NCBI GenBank assembly: GCA_947258975.1
Contig: CAMYKK010000014.1
Location: forward strand, 23,630 to 87,629
DNA from: an uncultured Gammaproteobacteria bacterium
Lineage (GTDB): Bacteria > Pseudomonadota > Gammaproteobacteria > Arenicellales > JAANXG01
DNA length: 64,000 nt
Direction of reading: 5' to 3'
Shown here: positions 9,020-18,541 of the stretch, in pieces
Layout of the letters: each line of letters opens with the position of its first letter
Numbering within the stretch: position 1 is the stretch's first letter
The notes under the pieces: model-generated
Told to the model about the DNA's origin: nothing
What the model saw: the letters and a program-made list of their open reading frames with translations, nothing else
Database searches by the model: none
Program-made: the position numbers and the translations under genes

Positions 9020-10465
9020 ATGCTCTTGATTAGAAATGTGATCGGCCGCGCGAAACACTCGCCATTATTCGCTCGCTGGTGTAGTTACGGCGCCCGCGCG
9101 ACGAGCTTCTTGGCGATACTCCCGTTCTTACTGCTCTATTTGAACGCCGCAGAACTTGCACTTTGGTTCCTCTTCTTGACCATCGCGGGCTTACAGTTAG
9201 TGATCGATAGCGGGTTGAGCGCGACGTTTATGAGAGCCATATCTTATGCAATGGGTGGTGCTAAGGAAATCGGTGATCTGCGCGACCCAGACAAGACAGT
9301 GGGCGGGGGCCAGCCAAATTTGGACCTTGTGAGCAGAATCGTCGCCACGATGGGCAAAGTGTATATATGGTTGGCTTTAGGCTGGATAGCGATATTACTA
9401 GCAGTTGGCACGGTGGCAGTATCGGGCCTGGTGAGCCAACTCGAGAATCCCGGTGAAGGATGGCTAGCGTGGGGTGTATTAATCATTACCTCAGCGTTTC
9501 GCCTGTATGGATTTCGGTTCGTCGCGTATTTAATGGGCGTTAATGAGGTTGCAGTTCTGCGACGGTGGGAAGCCATGGTGTGGCTGATCATAATTCCTCT
9601 TGCTGTCGCAGGACTGATGTTGGGTGGTGGATTGCTTGCAGTGGTGTTGGCGACTCAGATAGCTGCGGTGCTGGGAGTGTTGATTAATAGGCATCTTACT
9701 CAGACAGTGCAGGCCCACCTGTATGGCAGGCTGGTGAAGTATGGCTTTCAGCAACAGCTGTTTAGTGCGCTGTGGAGCCGCGCATGGCGTAGTGCCGTTG
9801 GTGTCTTTATGACTACTGGTCTTGTGCAGTTGACTGGCGTTTTTTATGCGCAAATTGGCGCCGTCCAGAGTGTGGGGGCTTATCTGCTGGCCTTGAATTT
9901 GATTCGATTTCTTATGCAATTCAGCCAAGCGCCGTTCTATAGCAAGCTCCCCTTGCTTGCCAGGCTGCGATCCGAGGGAAAACTTGCGCAACAGCAGGTG
10001 CTCGCCGAGCGTGGTATGCGGTGGTCCTTCTGGTGCCTAGCTGCGGGGATTGTCGGGGTTAGTTTCGTTGGTGAACCAGTTGCAGAGTATTATCGGTCGC
10101 AGGTTGGTTTTGTAAGCATTGAGTTATGGATGCTTATGGGATTCGCGGCATTTCTTGAGCGTTACGGCGCAATGCATCTTCAATTGTACAGCACGACGAA
10201 TCACATAGTGTGGCATATTGCCAATGGAATTACAGGCGTAGTGTATTTGATCAGTGTGATGCTGCTGTTCGAAGGGTTGGGCGTCTACGCATTTCCCATT
10301 GCTCAAATATTGAGTTATTTGGCGTTCTATGACTGGTATGCCGCTCGTATGTCATACAATGCGTTCAGAATCCCGATCTTACGTTATGAAATGAAGACCA
10401 GCATAATTCCATTTGCGGTGCTCTGTATTGCTGCCGCCGTCATCGCCATAATGCCTAACACATGA
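9020..10465 (+). CDS. wzx: Wzx-type polysaccharide flippase (MOP superfamily)
   Basis: An integral membrane protein predicted to flip the undecaprenyl-linked repeat unit to the periplasmic side. There are about twelve hydrophobic segments across the 481 residues, beginning with SFLAILPFLLLYLNAAELALWF, whose AxxxL-W pattern is common at the start of Wzx-like proteins. Charged loops are short, and the region around QFSQAPFYSKLPLLARLR matches the conserved cytoplasmic loop of MOP exporters. The ATG at 9020 is preferred over an in-frame TTG at 8999. It is followed after 263 bases by the polymerase gene, the normal partner. A second, unrelated-looking flippase lies at 28598-29902, which supports two separate loci in this window. 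Confidence 0.82.
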   Translation: MLLIRNVIGRAKHSPLFARWCSYGARATSFLAILPFLLLYLNAAELALWFLFLTIAGLQLVIDSGLSATFMRAISYAMGGAKEIGDLRDPDKTVGGGQPNLDLVSRIVATMGKVYIWLALGWIAILLAVGTVAVSGLVSQLENPGEGWLAWGVLIITSAFRLYGFRFVAYLMGVNEVAVLRRWEAMVWLIIIPLAVAGLMLGGGLLAVVLATQIAAVLGVLINRHLTQTVQAHLYGRLVKYGFQQQLFSALWSRAWRSAVGVFMTTGLVQLTGVFYAQIGAVQSVGAYLLALNLIRFLMQFSQAPFYSKLPLLARLRSEGKLAQQQVLAERGMRWSFWCLAAGIVGVSFVGEPVAEYYRSQVGFVSIELWMLMGFAAFLERYGAMHLQLYSTTNHIVWHIANGITGVVYLISVMLLFEGLGVYAFPIAQILSYLAFYDWYAARMSYNAFRIPILRYEMKTSIIPFAVLCIAAAVIAIMPNT

Positions 10466-10728
10466 GGCATACACCCTACTACTGTGTGCTTCTGACGGAT
10501 TGGTGAAAATAGGGCAAAGGCACTCGGTAAGCATGCGGGTGGTACGCCTAAGGTGCAAAAATGCAGTACGACGCTCGGGTAGGGCTAGTCGTTGACGTGC
10601 CCACCTGGATATGATGTAGCGGGCTAAAAGGTATTGGTACGGGAGAGTCGGTCCTTGTGGAAGGGCCAGAGTTCAGTATGGGGTAACTGTTGCCGATCGC
10701 TAATTTTGCGTTACGGCGGAGAAAGATC

Positions 10729-12147
10729 GTGACCAAGAGATTTCCAACGCTCGAATTTTGGGTTCTTGTGTTCTTACTGATTCTGCAGCGAAGTCCGTTC
10801 CTGGTGCAAGACGATACGCTCCGGATGGGGCTTACGAGTGTTGGATTAGGGATTATCTGGTTTGTTATTGCTAAAAACCTGGTATTGCTTTTTGGCCGTG
10901 ACATGAACTTGGTGTTGTCGGTTAAGCGATATCTTTTTTGGCCGTACGTGGCGTTTGCATTGCTGCTTTATTTTGCGCTACTGCGAGGTTATGCCGTGGA
11001 TTCCGTGTCTAAAGAATTTCTTGCCAGGCATCTCGTATGGTGGACAACTGTATTCTGTTTTGCCGCAGCGTTATTTTTGGTGCCAAGATCGTTAGCTACA
11101 CTAGTTAGACTGCGTCGGGGAATTTACTGGGGTGTGGGGCTCTATGTCACTTTTAATGTTGTCCTACATTTCTTCGGTATTGAGTCCGTACGAGAAATTA
11201 CGGTTTGGGGATCATTCGGGAAGGCGACGATCCTTTCATCATTAGGTTTAGATTCTTCTCGAGTCGTTTTCGCCACAGGGACAGGCCCCGGTCCTTTTGG
11301 GGTCGTGTCTGCGTTGGGGTTTATTGCGGGAAGCCTCATCGCTTCAGATAAAAGTGTAAAGCGTACTTCAAGATGGCTTGCCGCAGGGATCTGTCTTATT
11401 AGTTTATACGCGTTACTCCTCTCTGACTCGAGAGCAGCGGTGTTTTGGTTGCTGGTGACCTATCTGATTATGTGGCTTGCTATAGGCAAGCTAGATCGGT
11501 TTGTAGTTTATCTACCACCGGCAACTATCGCTCTTCCGACGATTATACTTAGTATTGCGTTTTTCGTCGCTAATACGCAGATAGGAGATGAACTGGGGAG
11601 ACAAGCAGGTGCAAATAATGTGGAAAGTTTATCAAACAGAAATATTGTATGGGAGACCACTTTAAATGAATTGCGGGATTTCGAACCCATACATTTGATC
11701 GGATTTGGTGTGCAGGGGCAAGTAGCTTCTGGTGTCGGTACCCAGTATTCAAAGATATTTTCCGCGAACTACGCGCATAACATAGACAAAAAGACGGCCC
11801 ACAACTATATACTTCAGTACATTTTGGATATGGGATATGTAGGCTTGCTGACGTTCTTTCTATTAACGAGTCGAGCAATAAAGACCCTAATTAGCGCGGA
11901 GTTCGAAAAGCATGGCAAAATTCATCTTTATTGCTTGAGTTTTATTTTGCTAGCAGGCTCTACGGGAGTTGCGCCGACAATATATGTCAACGAGATATTC
12001 ACGGTGTTAATCTTGTTAATCGCTTCGCTGGTACGCCGGCCCTATACGACTTATTCGAGTGAACCACGCGTGGGGGTTAACGTGGGCGTAACACGCATGT
12101 CTGCTGGTTGGAGCGCTGCTGCTAAACGGAGCAGTAACTCGCGTTAG
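10729..12147 (+). CDS. wzy: O-antigen polymerase / ligase family membrane protein (Wzy-like)
   Basis: A multi-pass membrane protein of the O-antigen ligase/polymerase (Wzy/WaaL) family, predicted to join flipped repeat units in the periplasm. About eleven hydrophobic helices are visible. The conserved stretch LLSDSRAAVFWLLVTYLIMW, followed by a periplasmic loop and then AHNYILQYILDMGYVGLLTFF, is typical of the Wzy_C region, including the His-Asn pair ahead of a helix. The start is the GTG at 10729, with GGAG seven bases upstream; a TTG at 10690 lacks such a site. The C-terminal tail is basic and cytoplasmic. It lies directly after the flippase. Polymerase versus ligase cannot be told apart from sequence, but the flippase neighbour favours polymerase. 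Confidence 0.8.
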   Translation: MTKRFPTLEFWVLVFLLILQRSPFLVQDDTLRMGLTSVGLGIIWFVIAKNLVLLFGRDMNLVLSVKRYLFWPYVAFALLLYFALLRGYAVDSVSKEFLARHLVWWTTVFCFAAALFLVPRSLATLVRLRRGIYWGVGLYVTFNVVLHFFGIESVREITVWGSFGKATILSSLGLDSSRVVFATGTGPGPFGVVSALGFIAGSLIASDKSVKRTSRWLAAGICLISLYALLLSDSRAAVFWLLVTYLIMWLAIGKLDRFVVYLPPATIALPTIILSIAFFVANTQIGDELGRQAGANNVESLSNRNIVWETTLNELRDFEPIHLIGFGVQGQVASGVGTQYSKIFSANYAHNIDKKTAHNYILQYILDMGYVGLLTFFLLTSRAIKTLISAEFEKHGKIHLYCLSFILLAGSTGVAPTIYVNEIFTVLILLIASLVRRPYTTYSSEPRVGVNVGVTRMSAGWSAAAKRSSNSR

Positions 12148-12227
12148 AGCCATTCAGCTTGCTACGCTTTGGAGCCTTGCCGACGTAGCAGTTTTTAGGT
12201 CGAGTAATGTTATTGTGAATACATGAC

Positions 12228-13016
12228 ATGTCTGGTCGCTTCTTGAAGTCGTTGGTGCGGTATACGAAGCCCGTACGGTACGAAATTGATAGAATAACAT
12301 TCATGATATCGGCCGATCAGCAGGCCGTGGCAGCCTTGCGGGGTATTTGCGTTGGGCGTCCAATGCTGGTCGTGGGAAACGGCCCAAGTCTTAATAAGAC
12401 TCCCCTTGACGAGTTTGCAGGCGTTACTGCGATCGGTATGAATAAGATCGACTTGTTGTTTGATCGTGTTAAGTGGCGCCCGGATCTTATCGTTTGCATG
12501 AATAACCTCGTAATACGTCAACACTGGAAAACTTTTATGGCGAGTGAAATACCGGTTTTCCTGAGCTGGAAGGGAAGGTGGATGATCAGCCGTGAGCATA
12601 GATCGGCGGTCAACTACTATCTCACGAGGCCGTCTCCGGAATTTTCTCGAGATATCACTTCCGGTATTGGGGCGGCCGGTACGGTGACCTACGCAGCGCT
12701 TCAGTTTGCGTATTATATGGGAGCTGATCCGGTGATACTGGTGGGTGTCGACCATTCGTTTGCATTTGAAGGTGAGCCAGCCAGCATTGCGAAGCGCAAA
12801 GGACAGGATGTTAATCACTTTGATCCAAATTATTTCAAGGAAGGGCAATGGTGGGGGCTTCCAAACTTGGAACTCAGTGAGTTAGGCTACCAAAATGCGA
12901 AGGCGGCGTTTGAGGCGGATGGGCGGCGCGTACTAGATGCAACAATTGGGGGGCAGTTGACGATTTTTAGTAAGATTTCAATCGAGCAGGCGCTCCGAGA
13001 ATGCAAGATCGATTGA
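12228..13016 (+). CDS. DUF115 / GT42-like protein with GNGPSL motif
   Basis: Residues 50-55 read GNGPSL after a hydrophobic strand, followed by IGMNKIDLLF and RPDLIVCMNN. This arrangement is known in DUF115 (MptE-like and Maf-like) proteins and in GT42 sialyltransferases, where the loop binds a nucleotide. A second conserved block, GIGAAGTVTYAALQFAYYMGADPVILVGVDHSF, is the typical C-terminal Rossmann signature of DUF115. The length of 262 residues fits a single-domain member. DUF115 members in polysaccharide loci are not biochemically clear. The neighbours (polymerase upstream, FkbM methyltransferase and sulfotransferase downstream) suggest a sugar-transfer or sugar-modifying role. A CMP-sugar synthetase further along the locus could supply a matching donor. 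Confidence 0.75.
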   Translation: MSGRFLKSLVRYTKPVRYEIDRITFMISADQQAVAALRGICVGRPMLVVGNGPSLNKTPLDEFAGVTAIGMNKIDLLFDRVKWRPDLIVCMNNLVIRQHWKTFMASEIPVFLSWKGRWMISREHRSAVNYYLTRPSPEFSRDITSGIGAAGTVTYAALQFAYYMGADPVILVGVDHSFAFEGEPASIAKRKGQDVNHFDPNYFKEGQWWGLPNLELSELGYQNAKAAFEADGRRVLDATIGGQLTIFSKISIEQALRECKID

Positions 13017-13142
13017 AAGCGCGGCCTTGTCGATTGACTGGACCGTGCCCTGGTTGGTAATGCGCCACATTGGGAATTGAGAGACTCCTTCCGGTTGGGT
13101 ACTCTGTCACCCGCCAATCCTTACCAGCGTTGGAGGGATAAG

Positions 13143-13964
13143 TTGTACGTGACCACGTTAAAGCTAAGAATCCGGAAATTGACTCCGAGGCCGTTAAGGA
13201 AGCTAATTAAACGGTTGATTCGGGGGAATCAATTTGACGAGGTCGCGATCGTTCACCAGGTGATTACATCGAGGAACTGTCGATACGCAAACACAGGCGT
13301 CATGATCGATGTTGGGGCGCATTTTGGTACCACAGCAGAGACCTTTCTTCGATCGGGATGGAATGTCTACGCTTTCGAGCCCGATGCGGACAATCGAGAA
13401 ATACTGGAGGGCGTTCAGGCACGCTACAGTAAGCTGCGGATCGACGCTCGTGCGGTGTCGGATACCGATGGACAAGAAATGCCCTTTTATAGGAGTGATG
13501 TATCCACGGGAATTAGTGGATTGTCAGCTTTCCATGAAACGCATACGCAAGCAGGAATGGTAACCACTGTCAGCTTGGCGCACTTCTGCGAAGAAAATAA
13601 AATTGAAAATGTTGATTTTCTCAAGATCGACGTGGAGGGTTTCGATCTGTTCGTTCTGCAAGGTTTCGATTGGGAATCAATCACGCCGTCTGTCATCGTA
13701 TGCGAGTTCGAGGATAGAAAAACACGACCTTTAGGTTACACTTTTACTGACCTCGCGGGTTTCCTGGCGAACAAGGGGTACGAGATCGCCGTATCCGAAT
13801 GGCAGCCAATCGTGGAATATGGTCAACGACATAAATGGAACAGGTTGTTTTCGTACCCTGGAGATTTAGAGAATAAGGACGGTTGGGGTAATTTAATTGC
13901 ATTTCAAAGCCCCCAATGCTTTAGGCAATTCACGCATCTAGCTAGCCGTTACGCGCCGAAATAA
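13143..13964 (+). CDS. FkbM family methyltransferase (first copy)
   Basis: A SAM-dependent O-methyltransferase of the FkbM group, likely to methylate a sugar hydroxyl. The SAM loop reads IDVGAHFGTTAETFL, the acidic strand YAFEPDADNREIL, and the characteristic late motif FLKIDVEGFDLFVLQGF is intact. The frame is open further upstream, but GGAGGG at 13132-13137 lies five bases before the TTG at 13143. That makes the TTG (or the GTG at 13149) the likely start, giving about 273 residues, normal for the family. The N-terminal 50 residues are strongly basic. It lies between the DUF115 gene and the sulfotransferase, in the same direction as both. Confidence 0.85.
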   Translation: MYVTTLKLRIRKLTPRPLRKLIKRLIRGNQFDEVAIVHQVITSRNCRYANTGVMIDVGAHFGTTAETFLRSGWNVYAFEPDADNREILEGVQARYSKLRIDARAVSDTDGQEMPFYRSDVSTGISGLSAFHETHTQAGMVTTVSLAHFCEENKIENVDFLKIDVEGFDLFVLQGFDWESITPSVIVCEFEDRKTRPLGYTFTDLAGFLANKGYEIAVSEWQPIVEYGQRHKWNRLFSYPGDLENKDGWGNLIAFQSPQCFRQFTHLASRYAPK

Positions 13965-14238
13965 ACTTAGGTCGAAAGCCAAAATATTGGATTTATACTG
14001 CCATCGAACTTCTTCATCGTCGATGGCGGTTGAGCCGGCTCGGTTGACCAAGTGCCAAGTCAACGATCACGAGGTGAATACAATCGGAGTTCAGTGGACG
14101 CGCGCGAGGGAACAGTTCGATGCATGGCTTGATAAAAATATTTTCAGTATCGGTTTTCAACCACAAACGAAGCAAGAGTCCAGCGAGGCAAAGGCAAATT
14201 AACATCGGACAGCTGTTGTGGCTGTTGCGGAAGCCCGA

Positions 14239-15174
14239 ATGATAATGGAGGAAATTCAACAGTTTGATCCCGAGAGCTACGGCGAAGAAGTAGGGAACGT
14301 TGTGGTGATTGTCGGTGCGCCCCGCTCGGGGACTACACTACTTGGCAAGACCCTTGCCCAGTTTAGTTCAGTTTTCTATCTAGACGAGGCCACAGCTTTG
14401 TGGCGGGTAGGAAATGCGAGCCTTCGAACCGATGTTTTAGACGAGTCGCATGCGAGCCCGTTTGTCGTATCGCACATTAGGCAGGCTCTGTGCTCGAAGG
14501 TGGCGGCGGCTGGAAAAACAATCTTGTTGGAAAAGACACCCGCTAATTCACTGCGACCAAGGTATTTGAAACAAGTCTTGCCAAGCGCGAAATATATTCA
14601 CATAGTTAGAGATGGCAGAGAAGTGATACCTTCGGCTAGAAAAAAGTGGTTACATGAAATCGATAATAACAGACACCTCTATGGTAAAAAAAGTCATAAA
14701 TTAAGGCACCTAAGAATCCAATTTCGAAAGGCTCGAGATATACCGAGACATGAGCTGCGCTACTACATGCGCGACATGCTTGAAAGCGCGCTCTTTTTTT
14801 CGGGTCTTAGAACGCGAAAAATTTGGGGTCCGAGATTTCTTGGGATTGAGCAAGCCGTAGAGGAATATGAACCTATTGAAGTATGTGCGATGCAATGGCA
14901 GTCCTGTGTCCAATCGATTATTAGGAATAAGCGCTATCTTGGCGAACAGAGCGTACTGGAATTGAGATATGAGGATCTGTGCCGCGATCCTGAAAGAGTC
15001 ATTGGGCGCGTTGTTGATTTCTTGGATTGGAGTTGGACAGCAGATCTTGAAGCCGCGACGGCCAGAATAAGAAGTAACTCAAATAGTAATTGGGTAACAG
15101 AATTGACCGAAGACGAGAGGGCACGCGTCATTGATATTATTGCTGCGACACTAACGGAGTTGGGATACCACTAG
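14239..15174 (+). CDS. Sulfotransferase family protein
   Basis: A cytoplasmic PAPS-dependent sulfotransferase. The 5'-phosphosulfate loop is GAPRSGTTLL at residues 26-35. A 3'-phosphate binding element follows in IHIVRDGREVIPSARKKW, and LRYEDLCRDPERVIGRVVDFL is the usual C-terminal signature. A Lys-Thr-Pro motif (LLEKTPANSLRP) matches the substrate-side element of bacterial members. ATG 14239 is preferred because GCGGAAG lies six bases upstream; a GTG at 14218 is also in frame. The 311 residues fit the family. In a polysaccharide locus the natural reading is sulfation of a sugar in the repeat unit, though some relatives act on lipids or proteins. No PAPS synthesis genes are in the window. Confidence 0.88.
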   Translation: MIMEEIQQFDPESYGEEVGNVVVIVGAPRSGTTLLGKTLAQFSSVFYLDEATALWRVGNASLRTDVLDESHASPFVVSHIRQALCSKVAAAGKTILLEKTPANSLRPRYLKQVLPSAKYIHIVRDGREVIPSARKKWLHEIDNNRHLYGKKSHKLRHLRIQFRKARDIPRHELRYYMRDMLESALFFSGLRTRKIWGPRFLGIEQAVEEYEPIEVCAMQWQSCVQSIIRNKRYLGEQSVLELRYEDLCRDPERVIGRVVDFLDWSWTADLEAATARIRSNSNSNWVTELTEDERARVIDIIAATLTELGYH

Positions 15175-15221
15175 ACGACATCGTGATGAAGCGACTATCA
15201 AGTTGGTACTAGGATTCTTCG

Positions 15222-15953
15222 GTGAATGCCGCGTTCGTAAAGTTGAGGAAACTGGCGAATGCCGTCACGCATCCGCTTGCATTCAAAGCGCTCATTCACG
15301 GTACGGCACCGGCAATTGAACACAAGAAATTGTTGCGGTCCCTGAACATCAATACAGTGATCGATATTGGTGCCAATAAAGGGCAGTTCACGCTGGTAGC
15401 TATGGAAGTGTTTTCGGATGTTAAGGTGATTGCGTTTGAGCCGCTACGCGGACCGTCTGCGACATTTAGAAGGATATTCAAGGATGAGAAGAACGTCGCG
15501 CTCTATCAATGTGCAATTGGCCCCGAGAGCGCGCATGCAACAATGAATATTTCGGCGTCGGACGACTCGTCGTCGCTACTCGAAATAACCGACAAACAGA
15601 CCGCGATGTTTCCTAATACTGAAAAGGTGGGTACGGAGGACATACGGATCGCGCCGCTTTCAGAAATCGTCTCGACGGCGGATCTTCGTGCTCCCTTATT
15701 ACTCAAGATTGATGTGCAAGGCTATGAGCTGGAGGTTCTCAAAGGATGTGTTGAATTGCTCAAAGTCGTAGAGTTCGTGCTTATAGAGTGCTCTTTCATA
15801 GAGCTGTATGGCGGTCAACCGCTAGCCGATGACGTGATTCGGCAACTACAGGCATATGATATAAACCTGGCGGGAATTTATAACTTAACATATAGCCGTG
15901 AAGGCCTCTGCGTACAGGGCGATTTCTTCTTTTGCAGAGGTGCATCGCGCTGA
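15222..15953 (+). CDS. FkbM family methyltransferase (second copy)
   Basis: A second FkbM-type SAM methyltransferase with intact motifs: IDIGANKGQFTLVA (SAM loop), IAFEPLRGPSATF (strand 2 with the acidic residue) and LLKIDVQGYELEVLKGC near residue 165. It is 243 residues, compact for the family, with a GTG start 47 bases after the sulfotransferase stop, which suggests one transcript. It is not a close copy of the gene at 13143: outside the motifs the two diverge, so they probably methylate different positions. The C-terminus ends with GDFFFCRG, a strand often seen in this group. Confidence 0.87.
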   Translation: MNAAFVKLRKLANAVTHPLAFKALIHGTAPAIEHKKLLRSLNINTVIDIGANKGQFTLVAMEVFSDVKVIAFEPLRGPSATFRRIFKDEKNVALYQCAIGPESAHATMNISASDDSSSLLEITDKQTAMFPNTEKVGTEDIRIAPLSEIVSTADLRAPLLLKIDVQGYELEVLKGCVELLKVVEFVLIECSFIELYGGQPLADDVIRQLQAYDINLAGIYNLTYSREGLCVQGDFFFCRGASR

Positions 15954-16207
15954 CCGCTGCATAGGTATTTCGTAGATGGCCGGTATAACAGGGACAGTGC
16001 TGATTTCAGTCGGACATGCTTCACACGGCGTGCTCGATACGTGTGAACAACAGCGATCCGATCTTTTCAACGAGGTGCCGGGCCTCCAGTCCACGGTAGA
16101 GCATAGGTCCAACCGCATGGATTCGTGGGATTACTGCGCCGAGTGTCAGTGTTCTTAATTTCCACGTTCGATGGCGAGGCCCGCGCGCGAAGGTCATTAC
16201 GATTACG

Positions 16208-18154
16208 CTAAATGTCATCAAACTCGAGATGCAGAATTCCCCATTCTGAAATAGAAGGCACCCGGAACAGTAACTTTCCGCTATCGTCGCTCCAACTAAC
16301 CTCTGTGGGTGGCGCGTCGGGTGTATACCAAAACGCTGCTCTAACTTGTGCCCCGAGACGGGCGATTCTGTTTAGTTTTATGGATGCCTGCTGTGGTTTG
16401 TATGTTCCAAATACAACTCCCCTGGTATTGAGTCTCGTTAGGTGTATGCTCATTGAAGGCCTAATTCGATCAGTACGAATGCGAATAGAAGCGAATAGAT
16501 CCTGCTCCTTGTGAATCATAACTGGTGCGAGCGCAGAGAGCTGTTGTGAAGTCAAGTTTTGTGGGCCAAATACGGGAGTTTGGGAATCTGCCAAACTTCG
16601 CTGCGAGTTGGCGCTGAGTTCCGTAAGCGCGCCGGTGAGCGCGATTGCGCGGAAGCGATTCAGCCGATCGACGTCGAGGGTGTGTTCGCCAAGCTGGCCA
16701 CCGCTCAACAGTAATGCGAACGGAATGTGATGCCGGACTAATCTGGTGATCACGCGAATAGTCTCGTCATGGTTGTATCTGTTAGTCGGAATTACGACTC
16801 CGACTATCGGTCCGGTGTCGTAGTGATCGAACAACTGGGGGTATTTTCTTACGAACGCATAGAGGTCTGCATAGTCCTCAGGGCGACCGAAGTAACGTGA
16901 CTTTTTGCTTCCCATGAATACATCCCAAGGAACAAGAGGGCTGGCGCCCAGGGCGTAGTAGCGCGCGATACGTAAGCGAGTCTGCGCAACCGAACTAGGG
17001 AACATCGACACGACGTAAGGCCGGCCAAGTGCGCGAGCCGTAGCCACCCTAAGGGCATCGGTAGCGATGTCGGCACTAGGGGCTTCACCGATTATGTAAT
17101 CAACGAAGTCGATCAGGAATAGATGCGTTGGTATCGGGCGTAAGTCATGAATATTGATGGACATCGGGACTCTGCGAGCGCGATAGTTGTCGAGCAAACG
17201 TCGAAGCTTTTTATAGAAGGGGCGCACAGTTTCTCTAAGATAAGCAGACCAGAACGGCGTTGTGTCTAGCCGGGTAAGTCTCTGAATATATTCGGAATTA
17301 GTCTTGATTCCTAAGCTATTTTTCAAATAGCGGCGATAATCAAATTCAATACCCGTACGAAGCCCGAGCTTGCGCACGAGCGCTCCGGGTGCGTGCTGTT
17401 GTAGGTACGAACCGAAGCCTCTGAGTGTGGCTTCGTGAAAGTCGCCCCCCCAAGGGACCGTGGCTGCCTGAAAGCGTGCGCCATCAATATGCAGCGAGTC
17501 AGAGCCTGCGTCGAGAATGTGTCTAACGCGAGTGAGTAGAGCATCTTGGCTCTCGGGATCGGTCGTTGTTATCCACGGTGTATCCCAAGCTTTCATCCAT
17601 GGCGCCGTGATTGGGTGACCGTCAAGATCGAGCGCGGTGCCACGAGCCTTGGAAAGGGCTAGTGTCGAGTTAATCGTCCCGCCAAATATTGCGCCACTCG
17701 ACTGAACTTCTCTAATGAAACTGGCATCCGTGCTGTAGACCCATTCACAACGGGTGGCATGAAAAGCCTTTAATGTGTCAATTGAGTCGCGCCTTTTCCA
17801 ACGCGTGGAGAAAATCACGTCCGATTGCTTTGGGCCGCGAATTCCTAAAGGTGGCAGCCCAGACTGGCCATCGGTCAGGCGCCAAGCCGATGCGTCAGAC
17901 GTCGGTGCATTGGATTGTTGAATGAAGACATCGGCCGTCCGTGACAAGGCTGCGGGGGGCTCACCAACTGCAGCACCGTGCGTAAGGTGGTGTGCCGTAT
18001 ATACAAGTACCCAGAGCAGGCACTTTAGTACGTGGATTGGTAACACCACACAGCGCACGCGAGAGCGAGAGTTGATCAAGCGCGGGTGAATGTTGGATTT
18101 GCCGTCAAACTGATTAGGGAATCGGTTGAGCGGATCGTATTTCGCATCGATCAT
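16208..18154 (-). CDS. Putative membrane-anchored or secreted glycoside hydrolase-like protein
   Basis: A 648-residue protein that I cannot place in a named family with certainty. After a basic stretch, residues 35-55 form one hydrophobic segment (signal anchor or uncleaved signal). The body has strand-like motifs of a TIM-barrel sugar-cleaving enzyme: DSLHIDGARFQA (Asp at the end of a strand), VPMSINIHDLRP, VDYIIGEAPSAD (a Glu at the end of a strand, a candidate catalytic residue) and YALGASPLVPWDVFMG. These resemble clan-A glycosidases related to beta-galactosidases. The C-terminal 130 residues look like an all-beta domain. It stands alone on the minus strand, converging with the FkbM gene. 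A role in trimming or releasing the exported polysaccharide is plausible but unproven. Confidence 0.6.
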   Translation of the reverse strand: MIDAKYDPLNRFPNQFDGKSNIHPRLINSRSRVRCVVLPIHVLKCLLWVLVYTAHHLTHGAAVGEPPAALSRTADVFIQQSNAPTSDASAWRLTDGQSGLPPLGIRGPKQSDVIFSTRWKRRDSIDTLKAFHATRCEWVYSTDASFIREVQSSGAIFGGTINSTLALSKARGTALDLDGHPITAPWMKAWDTPWITTTDPESQDALLTRVRHILDAGSDSLHIDGARFQAATVPWGGDFHEATLRGFGSYLQQHAPGALVRKLGLRTGIEFDYRRYLKNSLGIKTNSEYIQRLTRLDTTPFWSAYLRETVRPFYKKLRRLLDNYRARRVPMSINIHDLRPIPTHLFLIDFVDYIIGEAPSADIATDALRVATARALGRPYVVSMFPSSVAQTRLRIARYYALGASPLVPWDVFMGSKKSRYFGRPEDYADLYAFVRKYPQLFDHYDTGPIVGVVIPTNRYNHDETIRVITRLVRHHIPFALLLSGGQLGEHTLDVDRLNRFRAIALTGALTELSANSQRSLADSQTPVFGPQNLTSQQLSALAPVMIHKEQDLFASIRIRTDRIRPSMSIHLTRLNTRGVVFGTYKPQQASIKLNRIARLGAQVRAAFWYTPDAPPTEVSWSDDSGKLLFRVPSISEWGILHLEFDDI

Positions 18155-18541
18155 ACGGATATGTTGATACTACACCCCACCACAGGTCTAGAAACCCACG
18201 ATGCTATTTTGAGCGTGCCAAATGTCCATTATCCTATCCCATGCCACTGAGCATAGGAAACTCCCGACCTAAGGGCAAGCGACGCGGTTTGATACATCTT
18301 CACCACACCTCAAGATTCTGGTTTGGCAGAAAGATGTTGGAGTGCGTCAGACCTGTATGCAACGTTGAGCAAGCAATTCTAATAACAGATAACAGAGCCG
18401 GGACCGCACTATGGCCAGTTGGCGGTGGTGCCGCGGGAATCCGATAGAGGTTTACGATTTGCGCCACCAGTGTCACACGAACCTGTAACGAGGGTCGCTT
18501 CGCAGGTTACGATTACGCAGGCTTTAGCGCGTGCGGGGTCG
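18155..18541. other. Gap without a supported gene
   Basis: About 390 bases between two minus-strand genes: the stop of the SMP-30 lactonase is at 18542 and the glycosidase-like gene starts at 18154. A 68-residue frame on the plus strand has no domain and no ribosome binding site. The promoter of the glycosidase-like gene should lie here, but I cannot point to convincing -35/-10 boxes. Confidence 0.45.

Noticed and set aside
13987..14202. 71-residue frame between the FkbM and sulfotransferase genes
   Set aside because: Correct direction, but no ribosome binding site or known motif; it could be a remnant but cannot be supported.
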